Below the pieces are notes generated by a model. The model worked only from the letters and a program-made list of their open reading frames with translations, ran no database searches and was not told the origin of the DNA. This document shows, one piece after another, positions 11,648 through 22,695 of a stretch of DNA of 64,000 nt (position 1 is the stretch's first letter; the number at the start of each line of letters is the position of its first letter). Position numbers and translations under genes: made by a program. This DNA is from Pestalotiopsis fici W106-1 (taxonomy: Eukaryota; Ascomycota; Sordariomycetes; Amphisphaeriales; Sporocadaceae): NCBI RefSeq assembly GCF_000516985.1, contig NW_006917102.1, forward strand, positions 1,745,681 through 1,809,680. The letters are read 5' to 3'.

Positions 11648-12743
11648 TCAGCCACGAAGGGATTGTATAATGCTAGATACACCAGCAAAATTCAATTCTT
11701 CCATTGTCTCTTCCCATAATCTCTCCTTGATTTTTTGTCCGTCGTCCGTGTACATCAGAGGGGGGTATCTAAAGGTAGATTAGCACTATGCATGACGACG
11801 CTACTCGATCAGATTGGGCATGCACTTACGGGCGTATATCCCAGTCACTACAGAAGCTACCATGGCTTCCTTTTCCTTTGACCACTGCAGCGTCCACGTA
11901 GTTGCTTGCTCCAGCCTCAATCGTGCGAGCCAGTACCACGCGGAAGACTGTGCTCATTACGTGCGAGGCCCAGGAGTTGCCGCTGCTGTTGCGGCCGAAT
12001 GCCGTGCCGGCCGTGAAACCGGGGTTCGCCAGGTTGACAATCACCTCGTTGGCGTCGACCTGCTCGGCCAGCTTGGCCACAAAGAGCATCTCCAGAAGCT
12101 TTGTGCCCTTGTACTGATTCATTCCCGTGTAGCCGTCTTCGCGGTTGAGTTGTGCGGTGACGGGCCTGTCCGTCTCCAGCGTCGCCCAGTACGCCGTGTC
12201 AGACGAGACGACGCTGAGAACTGGCGGACTGTCCGCCCTCTGTCGCTTGGCTTTCATAATGGGCAGTAGAAGAATTGCGAGAAGTGCTGTTGAAAAGTAG
12301 TTGACCTGCAGGACCTGATCATGGCCTGTCGCCGCCACGCGCTGGAACACGGGGCTCTGCAGTCCAGCATTGAGAATGACGATATCGATACGATCCAGGT
12401 CCTTGTCGCACCGTTTGGCAAAGTTCTGCACCGAGTCATAACTCTCCATATCGACCAGCCAGACTTCTATCCTGGCATTTGGGTGTGATGCCTTTAGACC
12501 CTTGGCGGCCTCGTCGCCCTTGTGCTGTGATCTGACTGCCACGATCAGCGTTGAAAGGCCCAGGGCGAGCAGCTGCCGTGATGATTCGAGTCCGAGCCCG
12601 ACATTTGCACCGGTAATGATGGCAGTCTGCCCTGCCAAGCTCGTGCCGGCAGGGACTGGTTGTCTGTATTTGAACCATTGTCTATATATGAAGGCTGGGA
12701 TGCCGCTTTCAAAGGCGGCTTCGCTCTGAAGTTGGGACGACAT
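11648..12743 (-). CDS. Short-chain dehydrogenase (retinol dehydrogenase / WWOX-like SDR)
   Basis: Two exons (11830-12743 and 11648-11768) give 344 residues. The cofactor motif TGANVGLG is at 44-51, NAG at about 126-128, Ser180/181 follows the VLSVVSS strand, and the catalytic pair is Tyr211 and Lys215 in YKGTK. The N-terminal lead (IYRQWFKYRQPVP) and the NPGF segment after the catalytic region are typical of the larger fungal SDRs related to Tic32 and WWOX, often found in secondary-metabolite or detoxification loci. Exon 2 encodes the conserved C-terminal helix (LWEETMEEL). The start at 12743 precedes an uninterrupted family-like N-terminus. The substrate is not predictable. Confidence 0.87.
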
Positions 12744-13438
12744 GATAAGTATAGATGAGATGACTCTTCTTCTATTGAGCGTGTGCTGCCATGTAAATCT
12801 AAATATATGAGAAATCTGGCAACATGCGTCGGTCTACTTGTGGAAGTCGCACAACAGAGCCCTAAAGCATTGTACGGCCGTCTATTTATGATTCGTGGCA
12901 ATTGTAACTACTACTCTGCCGCTGGTGTCGCGGAGCACCAGGTCGTACAGTATATTGCTTTTTTTCTTCTTCGTGAATTTGGGCTCTAGCTCGATCTTGG
13001 CTTTGTCATGACGTTGACATATTCGCGCCGCGAGCAAGGTGACTATAGGACGACTTACTAGGTTAGGTTAGTGCTTTGGAGGACTATACCAGTGCTACGG
13101 GGCATTTCTTCGGTCCCGAGTCAAATGAGAGCTGATTAATCTCGGGTTTCTAGTGTAAGCAGACTGGACCCCCGGCCGAATATTGAGTCCGTCTTGAGTG
13201 TACGATAGTTATCGTGTGCATCGCCTTTTTCGGTCCTCGTGTGATGCACTTTATTCATATCTTCTCGTACAACTACACGAGGGTAATCTGAAAGTCTCCG
13301 TGTCAGTTCACACTAGGTAAATGTAGTGGCATGCATGCTACCGGCGACTCTTGCATGCACTCAACCTTTCTACCAAAGAGGTGCAAGCAGCAGAAATTTA
13401 GTGGAGTGAAACGTGTGTCGATTTTCGAATATTCATGT
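12744..13438. other. Intergenic between the SDR and dipeptidase genes
   Basis: Contains the SDR promoter and the dipeptidase 3' region. No gene is seen. Confidence 0.5.
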
Positions 13439-14464
13439 TTAGGACCCTATGATCTTTTCCAAATATTTGAGCCAATTCTCACCCAAGACTTTGCGCATCT
13501 TTTCCTCGCTCCAGCCTTTCCTCGCCATGGCACAAGCCAATTCGGCGCGTTCAGCTAGTGGACCTAGGGGTTTGACAACCTTTTGGCTTCCCCAGGGTGT
13601 CAATTGTCGAGCGTAGCCTTTATCCTTGTTGCACCACGCCATGAAATCCGAGGGCCGCCCGTGTCCCTCGCTGGCGTCGGACCCGATGCCGACCAGGTCC
13701 TCGCCAATCAGACCAATCACGTAGTCGAGCGCGTCGACGTAGTCGTCAATGGTGCTGTCGTTGCCCTTGGCCATGTGCGGGCCGAATTGCGATAGGCCGA
13801 CAAAGCCGCCTTTGGATCCGAGCAGGCGGATGAGCTCGTCCGTCTTGTTCCGGGGATGGTCTTTGAGCCCCCCGGGCAAGATGTGCGAGAAGCACGGAGG
13901 CTTGCCGTCGGGCGCGTAGTTGATGGTGTCCTCGGTCGTCTTGGGCCCGACGTGGCTCAAATCGAGCACCATGCCGAGCTTGGCCATTTCGTCCACCACC
14001 TGCCGGCCGAATCCGGTCAGGCCCGAGTCGTGGAGCTCCGTGTAGCCGGCGCCGGAATAGTTTTGCGTGTTGTAAGTGAGCTGCATCTTGCGGACGCCGA
14101 GGTCCCGGAAGACGCGTAGGTAGTCGAGCTGGTCCTCGATGCCGGCCGTATTCTGCCACGACAGCAGCACGGCCGTCTTGCCAGCCTTTTTGGCGCTGCG
14201 TATGTCGGCTGCACTATGCGCCTGGACAATCAGGTCGCCGTGCTCCTCGAACCACTTTTTCCATTGCACAACGTTGGCGATGCTACCTCTGAATCCCTCC
14301 CAGAGGCCGCAGGTGCACGACACGCCGGTGATGCCGCCCTTGTGCCATGACTCGAATATCTCGCGACCAAAGTTGCAGATATTCAGTCCATCAAAGTGGA
14401 TGGCATCGGCGTAGATTGCCCGTGCTTCCGTTTCAGAGACCATTTTCTTTTTAGATTCGTCCAT
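13439..14464 (-). CDS. Membrane/renal dipeptidase family peptidase (M19)
   Basis: One uninterrupted frame, 341 residues from the ATG at 14464. An upstream in-frame ATG at 14512 would add 16 residues that look like leader, and one at 14443 is also possible. M19 zinc ligands are recognisable: H-x-D in IHFDG near the N-terminus, the bridging Glu in NTAGIED, and two later His in DLSHVG and CFSHI. The LTYNTQN and GLSQFGP blocks and the final DLVGIGSDASEGHG segment are also family-like. M19 enzymes hydrolyse dipeptides or related amides; some fungal members act on glutathione-derived Cys-Gly conjugates in epipolythiodioxopiperazine pathways. There is no signal peptide or GPI tail, so it is probably cytosolic. 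The gene is divergent from a Dal5-type transporter. Confidence 0.85.
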   Translation of the reverse strand: MDESKKKMVSETEARAIYADAIHFDGLNICNFGREIFESWHKGGITGVSCTCGLWEGFRGSIANVVQWKKWFEEHGDLIVQAHSAADIRSAKKAGKTAVLLSWQNTAGIEDQLDYLRVFRDLGVRKMQLTYNTQNYSGAGYTELHDSGLTGFGRQVVDEMAKLGMVLDLSHVGPKTTEDTINYAPDGKPPCFSHILPGGLKDHPRNKTDELIRLLGSKGGFVGLSQFGPHMAKGNDSTIDDYVDALDYVIGLIGEDLVGIGSDASEGHGRPSDFMAWCNKDKGYARQLTPWGSQKVVKPLGPLAERAELACAMARKGWSEEKMRKVLGENWLKYLEKIIGS

Positions 14465-15129
14465 GCACGAGATCAAGAGTAATAAGTTGCGGCGATTTTT
14501 TTGCACATTCACTATTTATTTCTACTCAAGCTTAATGGAAGGTAGAATGCCATATTGCCGATTGCCAATCACAATTGTCTTATTGCTACACTGCGACTTC
14601 GCAACAATCCTCGGATGTTCGACGTAGGATGTGCAAATACTGATAGGAGTTTGTCGGGAGTCTCCCGACCAGAATTACCCTAAATGGAATGCTGTCGAAC
14701 CCATTGTGGCCAAATCGGGTGCTGCTGGCTATACCGGAAGAGTCCGACTCCATGTCCGGTCCCATATAATGACCAGCGAGAGCTCAATGTCGCAGTGGTT
14801 GATTAGCGCCGAATGGGGGAGTTTCGGGCGGCCATGAGCCGACGGATACAGGTGATAACTGATCCTTACAAACGACGTGCTCGCAAGCTGGTTCATGGGA
14901 GAATAATCACGGATGATTCAGCTACCCATTTTTCTTGTATGGCGTGATTGCCTAGACAGTTCGTTTGCGTTGTTTTGACAAACGCTAACCATCATATGCA
15001 CAAGGATATAGAAAAGTCAAGAGAGGTACGGTATATATACCAACTGAAAATTTCACGCAAGGTCTTGACAGTGTCTGTATTGAGCTTTGTCAAGTCGATT
15101 GACGGGTCATATCTGTCCAACCTCTCAAT
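14465..15129. other. Divergent promoter region, dipeptidase and transporter
   Basis: This 665-base spacer separates the two divergent starts. It holds a TATATATA element near the transporter and no gene. Confidence 0.5.
15032..15039 (+). promoter_or_regulatory. TATA box of the transporter gene
   Basis: TATATATA lies about 95 bases before the start codon at 15130. Confidence 0.45.
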
Positions 15130-16820
15130 ATGGATCGGATTGATGATATTGAACGTGATTCATCTTCCGGGGGGAAGAGGAATCATGAGGTCTCTTCCAC
15201 TCATGTCGGAGATGAGCCTGGAAAGAAGTTGCCTCTAAGAAAAAGAATCGCCTCTGTTATATGGGATTCGCTCGACAAGACACCAGAAGAGCGAAGATTC
15301 ATTGCAAAGATCGACTTTTGGATTTTGAGCTATTGCACTATTAGCTATTGGGGCAAGTACATGTGCCAACAAAATGTGTGTTCACCAACCTGACTCAAAT
15401 CAACAGCTAGAGCTAATTCGAATTCTTATAGGTAACGAATGCATATGTCTCGGGCATGAAAGAAGACCTCAACATGTCTGGAAACGACTTGAACCTGCTC
15501 ACAACGTACTGGAATATTGGCTACATTCTCGGCCAGATACCTTCGCAACTGATTCTGACCAAAGTCCGGCCCTCAATTTGGCTGCCCTCCCTGGAGCTCG
15601 CCTGGAGCTTTGTCGTCATGGGTATGGCCGGCGGTAAAAATGTGTCGACAATGTATGCCCTGAGATTCGTCTCGGGTTTGTTTGAGGCGTCAGCCTACCC
15701 GGGCATCATGACCTTGCTTGGCAATTGGTACACTCCAATGGAGCTAGGAAAACGAGCCAGCATCTTCCAGGCCTCTTCGAGTGCTGCTCAAATGTTTTCC
15801 GGGTCAGTATTGAAAGTATCCTTGATCCAAGAGAGTAGGACTAACGACAAATAGATACCTACAAGCGGCACTATACGCCGGTATGAACGGGCGAGGCGGT
15901 CTCGCAGCATGGAAGTGGCTCTTCATCTTCGACGGCATCATTGGTGTCCCTATTGGTATCTATGGCTACTGGGCGATCCCAGATCAGTACGTCTTTGTCT
16001 TCGTATTCCTTCCCAAAGAAATACATTGCTAATCCAAAATTCACACAGACCTACAACGTCCAAGGCTTGGTGGCTCAAACCCAAAGATCGAGAAATGGCC
16101 ATTGCTCGAATGGAGCGAGTAGGACGTAAGCCAATGAAGCGTCTTACTTGGAAAATTATACGCAGCATCTTTACCTCTTGGCCGCTCTACCTCTTCTGCG
16201 CCATCTTCATCTGCCACGTCTTGGGTATTCGCATTTACAGTTACATGAACCTATGGCTGAAGGCGACCAAGCTGTACACCACAGAAGAGGTCAACATCAT
16301 ACCCACGGCGGGATACGGACTGCAGATATTGTTCACGGTAATGTACGCCTGGACGTCGGACGCGACGGGCCTGCGCTGGCCAACCATTATCGTGGCTTGC
16401 CTCGTGGCCATGATCGGCACCATAATCCTCAGCGTCTACCCGGAGCACAATATCTCGGCCATGATGGCCGGCTGGCTATTGACCTTTTGCGAAACCGGCG
16501 CCGGCGCACTGATCATCACGTGGATCAACGAGATTTGCTCTCACTCGGCCGAGCACAGAGCCATTATAATTGGCATGGTCGAGACGGCGGCGTACACTTT
16601 CCAGGCCTGGGTTCCCTTGTTCGTCTATGATACCACGGAGGCGCCCAAGTTTCGCATCGGATATAAAATGGCGACTATTTTCTTCGCCTTGGAGATTGTC
16701 TTTACGCTCGTCATCCTTTGGCTGAGTAAGACACGGCCGCAGGTTGCCGAGGAAGATATCGGACAGGGCGATGCGGGCAGGGCCCAGGAGCTGTCTAACG
16801 GAACAACGACAGACGCATGA
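15130..16820 (+). CDS. MFS transporter, anion:cation symporter family (Dal5/allantoate permease-like)
   Basis: Four exons (15130-15375, 15432-15802, 15855-15986, 16049-16820) give 506 residues, the normal size for this 12-helix family. The cytosolic N-terminus ends in TPEERRFIAKIDFWIL, the standard opening of ACS-family transporters, followed by a first helix and the VSGMKEDLNM-NDLNLL segment. The R-F-x-x-G-x-x-E-A block (RFVSGLFEASAYPG) is intact. The second half starts after the WWLKPKDREMAIARM loop. Family members import allantoate, nicotinate, pantothenate, dipeptides or cysteine in yeast, so the substrate must stay open. The neighbouring divergent dipeptidase makes a peptide-like substrate a reasonable guess, since yeast Dal5 also takes up dipeptides. 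Confidence 0.9.
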
Positions 16821-18131
16821 TGTACGTAAACTTTTGAATACATTGGGATAATTTTCAAGCAATGATTGACGTTGTGCAAACAACACATCAGTCCTCTTCT
16901 GTGCGCACAATTTCACATGATCAAAGCAATACCGCGGCAAAGATAGCGGCTCTCGGATCACTTCACCTTCTGACTCTTAATACATGTTGTTCACGCCCAG
17001 AAGGGCGTCTTGTCAAATTTTGCATATCGCTCATCGCGATTTCATTTGAACTCGCCAGTCTTTAACTGATGTGATTATATCCGTTCGTTTGCCAGGCGAA
17101 ATCCAGGTTCAGCAGGTCTTCAGATATTGAATGACCGATCAAGAAAGGGAACATGTCCTCTTTAGCTTGGTAAGAACCATTTGATCCCGAGTCGCGTGAT
17201 AGTCAAGCTATAGTCGCATACGGAAAAAAAGTATTAGTGACCTATGTCATACCCAACATTCGCGTGGGTTGGGTCAAGTTTCGGAATAATTCATCAATAG
17301 TGTCCCGCTATCGCATAGCAAAATCCAATCAATATTCGACTTGGCATGATGCTTGTCTTTTTAAATAGCGTGCTAGTTTTCCGCGACATATTCCGCTCAT
17401 TATATCTGGCAAAGGGCTTTGTAGTAGTCAAGTCAGAAGTCGTCTGATCTTGGCCTTCCCGTTCCGGACAACACCGGCCGGCAATAGTAACAACTCGGGG
17501 ACCTAAGCCTAATTGAACCCCGAAAACCATTACTGATGGTCCTCAAAAATCCGTGAGTCGGAGCCGAATGGATTCAAAGCCGATTGATAGGGGTCTCTAT
17601 ACATTGTCATGCGATGATCAGTGCCCCTCTCAATAAGCGGTTTGCAATACGACCAATCCACACGTGGTTGGCCCAAGGCGGCGGAACTAAATCAAGCAGC
17701 CCAAGCAGAGGCAGACGCTGAGAGCCTCAACACCACCTTCCCGACATCGTAACCAGCTCGCAGCGACTTGTATAATTCTTGGCATTACCACAATACATTG
17801 TATAGCGAGCATCTACACCAACACTCGCTGAGTGAGTAAGAACAGTTGGGTTACTCTTCTCAGTTGCTGGATTGTGTCTCCGCACTCTATTAGAATGGGA
17901 CTTGAACGCAGTGTCGGCGAACTATATACTATTTCTGGCAGAGTACAATGTGGTAGTAGATGTCGGCCAAACACGGTCTATCAGAATGAATCCAGAAGAC
18001 ATCAAGGCAAAGCAGAGTCGTGGGCGAGAATAAATGGTCGTAAGCAGTCCTCAAGTCGTGCAATACTGATGGCTCCCACATTTCCACCACGCACGACCAG
18101 TGTCTAGGGGCCCTGGACAATAGCATACACC
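16821..18131. other. Intergenic before the FG-GAP gene
   Basis: Only short frames without coding character; I see no gene or RNA. Confidence 0.5.
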
Positions 18132-19477
18132 ATGCTCTTTCAAAGGTACCTCCTTCATCCCATACATCAGACCTGACGCAAGAAATCTCACATGTCGTGA
18201 CTAGTCTCGCATACTCTGCTCTTGCAGCAGTCCTGTCCGCAACGGCTCAGGCGACCAGCGTCACCCTCGACAGACGTCAGGGCGCCAACACTCCCCGAAC
18301 CAATGCCTCCATTCCCGTCAAGTCTCTCGGAACGCTGAGCCTCAGCAATGTCGGCTTCGCCGAGGTCATTGCCCAGGGCGGGAAGAATGCCCTATTCGTG
18401 TCCTCGTTTGCCCTCCTCGGCGACTCGGTCCACCGCATCAATGACATTTCCACCGTCAGCAGCGTCGGCCTCGGACAGCTGACGCCCACCAAGATTGCCG
18501 GCAGCATCACCTGGCCCAACGACATCACCATTGCCCCCGCCGAGGTCTTTGGCACCGAGGGCGTGCTGGTCGGCGGCGGCTTCCTCGTCCCGACAAAGAC
18601 CAACGGTGGCATTTACTACTCTGCCAACAGCGGCAGCCGGTCGACCAGCTGGGTCCAGCTCATTGAGCAGTCGGGCTGGTGGTACCACCGCGTGCTCTTT
18701 GCCGACATGGACGGCGATGGCGTGCTCGACATGGTCTCCTGCCGTGCGGACCAGCCCCTGCTGGGCGCGACCAAGACCATGTTGGTCATCCTCAAGCCCA
18801 AGGACGCGTCCAAGCCAACAGGCGAGTGGGTCGAGACAGAGATTGGCGCCGGCTGCGACGCCCTCTTCACCGTCGCGGATCTAGACGGCGACGGCTTCCC
18901 CGAAGTCATTGCCCCGTCCTACTTTACCGAAAAGCTCAACATCTTCCACTCCAAGACGGGATTCGCCGACCCCGACGACGTGCAGACCGTCACCATTGAC
19001 AGCACCATTGGCGCGGCCTTTGACGCCCAGTACGTCGACATCAACGGCGACGGCGTCAAGGATCTGCTCGTGTCCAACCACCAGGGCGACGGCACCGGCG
19101 GCGTCTACGCCTACGAGATCCCCGCCGACGTGACCCAGGCCAAGGGCTACACGCGCCACACGCTGGCGTCCGGGTTCCCCGTCACCCAGCGCGGCCTGCA
19201 GCAGGCGGCGCCCGGCTCGCCTCGCGCCTTTTTCCCCACGCCCGAGAGCGAGGAGGCCGGGATCCCGTACATTGTGCTGGCGGGCGACGCCGCGCAGAGG
19301 GCCTATGTGCTCATTCCCGGAACGACCGAGTGGACCTACAAGACCACCTACCTGCACGACTGTGGATGCACCGTCGGTCAAGTCAGCGCCGCGGATGTCG
19401 ACGGTGATGGGTACAGCGAGATCATCATTCCATGCTACGACGACGGTGTGTTGGCTGCCTACACATTTGCCACATAA
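18132..19477 (+). CDS. Secreted FG-GAP/VCBS-repeat beta-propeller protein
   Basis: Two exons (18132-18145 and 18205-19477) give 428 residues. The 14-nt first exon supplies the start and opens a clear signal peptide (residues 1-19, ending in ATAQA), followed by a dibasic DRR site that may be a processing point. Without this exon the long frame has no ATG at its beginning. Four DxDGDG or DxNGDG calcium-binding loops stand near the ends of repeats (DMDGDG, DLDGDG, DINGDG, DVDGDG), as in integrin-type FG-GAP/VCBS propellers. Related propellers occur in aldos-2-ulose dehydratases and in binding proteins; no catalytic residues are recognisable. It may bind or process an extracellular carbohydrate, but the function is not known. 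Confidence 0.8.
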
Positions 19478-19827
19478 AATTCTAGAGTAGAGCAATAGTC
19501 GACTCGAATGTCATGGCCTGTTGAGCTGTTGAAGTGCTATCAACCTTGGTCAATTAGGGCGGAATGCGAGAGCCAACACAAGAGACGACAGTTTGAGTTT
19601 GTGCATCTTTATAGGTTAATAGCTCAATACAAAAACGTTATATCTTGTGTCCCAAATCTTTTGTGCAAAAATAGTTCTGTGGTTTGTGTCGCGGTTTGAC
19701 CTATCAAAGCCAGTAAGGTGATTATGCATCAAGTCTGTCCGAGTAGGTAGCAGAAAAGACAAATCATTCTACTCGTTTGTAACAAGGGCAAAAGGAAAAA
19801 AAAGGTCAAAATAGCAAAAGAGAATAA
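19478..19827. other. Intergenic, FG-GAP gene 3' region to tRNA-Glu
   Basis: AT-rich 3' region with no gene. Confidence 0.5.
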
Positions 19828-19906
19828 CTCCGACACGGGGAATCGAACCCCGGGCATGACGGATCAGAATGAGAGCGTCATATGTTAGCCACTACACCAT
19901 ATCGGA
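19828..19906 (-). tRNA. tRNA-Glu (anticodon CTC) with a 7-nt intron
   Basis: The minus strand folds to a full cloverleaf: a 7-bp acceptor stem (TCCGATA with TGTCGGA, one G-T pair), a 3-bp D stem, a 5-bp anticodon stem TGACG/CGTCA and a T arm CGGGG-TTCGATT-CCCCG. The anticodon CTC lies at 19873-19871. The anticodon loop is 14 nt, explained by a 7-nt intron at 19869-19863 directly after position 37, the canonical place for nuclear tRNA introns. The mature length is 72 nt. Confidence 0.85.
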
Positions 19907-21461
19907 TGAATGAGCTGATTCGTTGATCTGCTGTTGAAATTTTGTGGCTTTATTATTAAACATATTGCTAGCTTTTTCCCGGCTCCACTATATTAGTCTT
20001 CCAGCAACATCACAGCAACCTATGCTGACCGGTAATTGATATCAGGAAGTTTAAAGGCACATGCTCCTTTTATTTACATATTTTATATTAAAAGAAAACT
20101 TCCTCCATGAAATTAGACCTAAGTGGAATTAGAAAAAAATAAAAAACTTTGACCCTTGAATCAATGCCATCCGTAACTTACACCGCTGCGAATAAATTCG
20201 ATACCGAGAACGTTATTATTGTCGCCGACTTGTGATTGCATCCTCGATTAATTCTCAATATTTGCCTGCGGATCAAACCAGATTTCCTAGATGGATTGTA
20301 GTATAATGCTGCAGAATTGACGGTGTTGTTTGTCTTGTAGGGTTTCCATCCAAATAAATTGCCCTGAAGAATGTTTTGCAATTTGTATGAAATATATTAT
20401 TCTGATTTCCTAGCACACTTTTACTGGCGAAATGTTCTTGATCACACGACCTTCCTGTTTCGGACACTTCATGGCCTTCTCCAGGCTTCGTAAACATCGT
20501 AGCCTGTGTCGGGTCCCTCACAGTTGCACGAGACTGGCAGTGTTTATTTCTCATGGCCTAGATATACATCTGCGTTCATCGACCATGACCCTGCTCTCCT
20601 GAACTGGGCCGTATTTTTCAGCAGGCTGCCTTGATGACACTCTCTAGAATAACATCAATGATCTGGATACCTGATTAGTGATTGCCTATGCAAGGCAGTA
20701 GATGTGTGACTAGTGCTGTCGGAAGAGTTTGGTCAAAGACCAGGACTGCACTCCTGCTGTAACCTTTATCTACCATGTGAGTTCTGTAGTACGATTACAC
20801 TCGCACGTAACAACTTTTCATCGTCCCAAAATGACGAAAACAAGATAATAAACAGTATTTCTTTTACCCAAAAGGCTACGGCAGTGGTAGCTGTATAGCA
20901 GCAACATACCATTGGCCTTTCAGTCTATCTAATAATGGATATCTCGAGAGAAGCTCCAGCATCAGGGAAACTCGAGAAATACACAAAACCAAAACGCCAC
21001 TGCAATGCTCAAAAAACGCTGTTCGACTCCTTCCGTCGATGTCGCCCCTTTCTTTCCGTCGTCACCCCCTTTAGAAAGCCGAAACAGAAGAACCAATAAT
21101 CACCAAAGGCTTTTCATATTGTACATGGATATTTGGTTTTCCGACCTTCCCGCTGAACCCTTGACACCTTCCAATATGCCCCTTCCCTTAGATGGAAGTG
21201 AGAAAGAGAACGCCGTTGTATTGTGCAAGAAATCATCAGAACGCAGATCAGCCTTGATCCGCAGTAATAAAAAATCGAGGGCATAAATTTCGTTGCCGTG
21301 GGCCAAGGACACAATGTGAAATTCTGGTACTGGGCGCTTGACTTTAACAGTTGGACTTCGTGATATGTGGACCGTTTTGCTAAAGCAGTATGCCGGCGAG
21401 GATGGAGTCTAGCGACCCGTCATGACTTGTTGGTACAAATAATCTTGGGAATCTATTTGAT
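19907..21461. other. Gene-free AT-rich stretch
   Basis: Between the tRNA and CAF40. Open frames are short and without recognisable composition. The last 100-300 bases are presumably the CAF40 3' untranslated region. Confidence 0.5.
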
Positions 21462-22695
21462 TCATAGGCCGGGATGATTGTTTGAGGAGTCCCCCAACGC
21501 CCCGTCGGACAAATTGTACAGTAGCTGTGTGAGGCATCGCTTGGTGGCGGCGTCGTCTCGCAGCACGGAGGAGAAAGTTGCATCTCGGAGAGGTTCAGGC
21601 AGACATTGACGAAGTGCTTCTCGTGCACGCGCATTGTCACTGAGACGCAAGAAACACCTAACTACATGCTTCAGGAGTCGCGCAGTCTGCTGTTCCACGA
21701 GCTGGCCGACCATGTTGCTCAGGACAGTTCCCACTGCATAGAAGCGTTCATAGGTGGCGCAGATATAGTTGAGACCGCTGTCATCGAGCAAGATCTTCTG
21801 GACGATGAAGATGGCGACGGTCTTGCTGAGTTCGGAGCCGGTTTCCATAATTCTCAGACAGAGGGGAATGATCTCGGTGGTCAGCAAAAAGTTAATGACT
21901 TCGGTCGAATCGTTCTTGACTAGTGCGCCGATGACACCCAGCGAAGTAAGCCGGAGGTATTCAAAAGGGCGCGACTTTGATGTCGTGTTCAAAAAGGGAT
22001 AAAGGTACAGTGGGATGTGAGCTGTATAAATATCATTGTATCAGCAATGTGCATCTTCTACCTTGGTTTGCCTGCTAGGATAACACACCTTTCAAGAATA
22101 GCGTTCGCGTCTCATTATGCGATGCAACACATTGTAGCAGCGCCAAAGCATTGCAGACTCTGTTGGAAGCAGCGGCGGTGAGCTGGGAGGGGTTCAGGAG
22201 TGTGTAGACGGAAATGATCTCCTGGGTAAGGCAAGTCATGACACCTGAAAGAGAGCCAAAGGTCAGCGTCTGCAGAACACCACCAACAAAATTGCACAGC
22301 AATATTCAGCCAAACATACCAAACGAGTGCCAAAGAATCAGGGCAAGCTCCGGTACCTGCTCCCGCTTCTTGCTAAGTTCGAGAAGCGCGGCCTCACGGG
22401 TGCTCTCCTTCAACAGGTCGGCCACGTAGACAAGCGTCCTACGATTGTCCTCTGACACATGAGGTTCGAGTCCGTCGTGCAGCTGCACTGCCGAGTTCAA
22501 ACCGGCGGCGGCGGCATTATTCTGGGCACCAATGCGGTTATAGTGCTGCTGTTGAGCGGCAGCGGCGGCAGCGGCTTGCTGCTGAACCTGGTGTTGCGAG
22601 TGGTGGGAGGACTGCTGCTGGTGCATCCAGGCAGCGCCACCGTGCGGCTCATAGTTGTGATTGCCGTACATATTGGGGTTCTGGAACATGGCCAT
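21462..22695 (-). CDS. caf40: CCR4-NOT complex subunit CAF40 (RCD1/CNOT9)
   Basis: Three exons (22320-22695, 22089-22244, 21462-22021) give 363 residues. The armadillo-repeat core is highly conserved and recognisable from [17 protein letters not shown], through [32 protein letters not shown] and [18 protein letters not shown], to [28 protein letters not shown]. It is a peptide-binding scaffold of the CCR4-NOT deadenylase, acting in mRNA turnover and translational repression. The N-terminal 80 residues are a low-complexity Gln/Ala/His/Asn extension (runs of QQQ and seven Ala), typical of fungal members. Two ATG codons two codons apart (22695, 22689) can serve as start. The C-terminal [18 protein letters not shown] tail follows the core. 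Confidence 0.95.
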
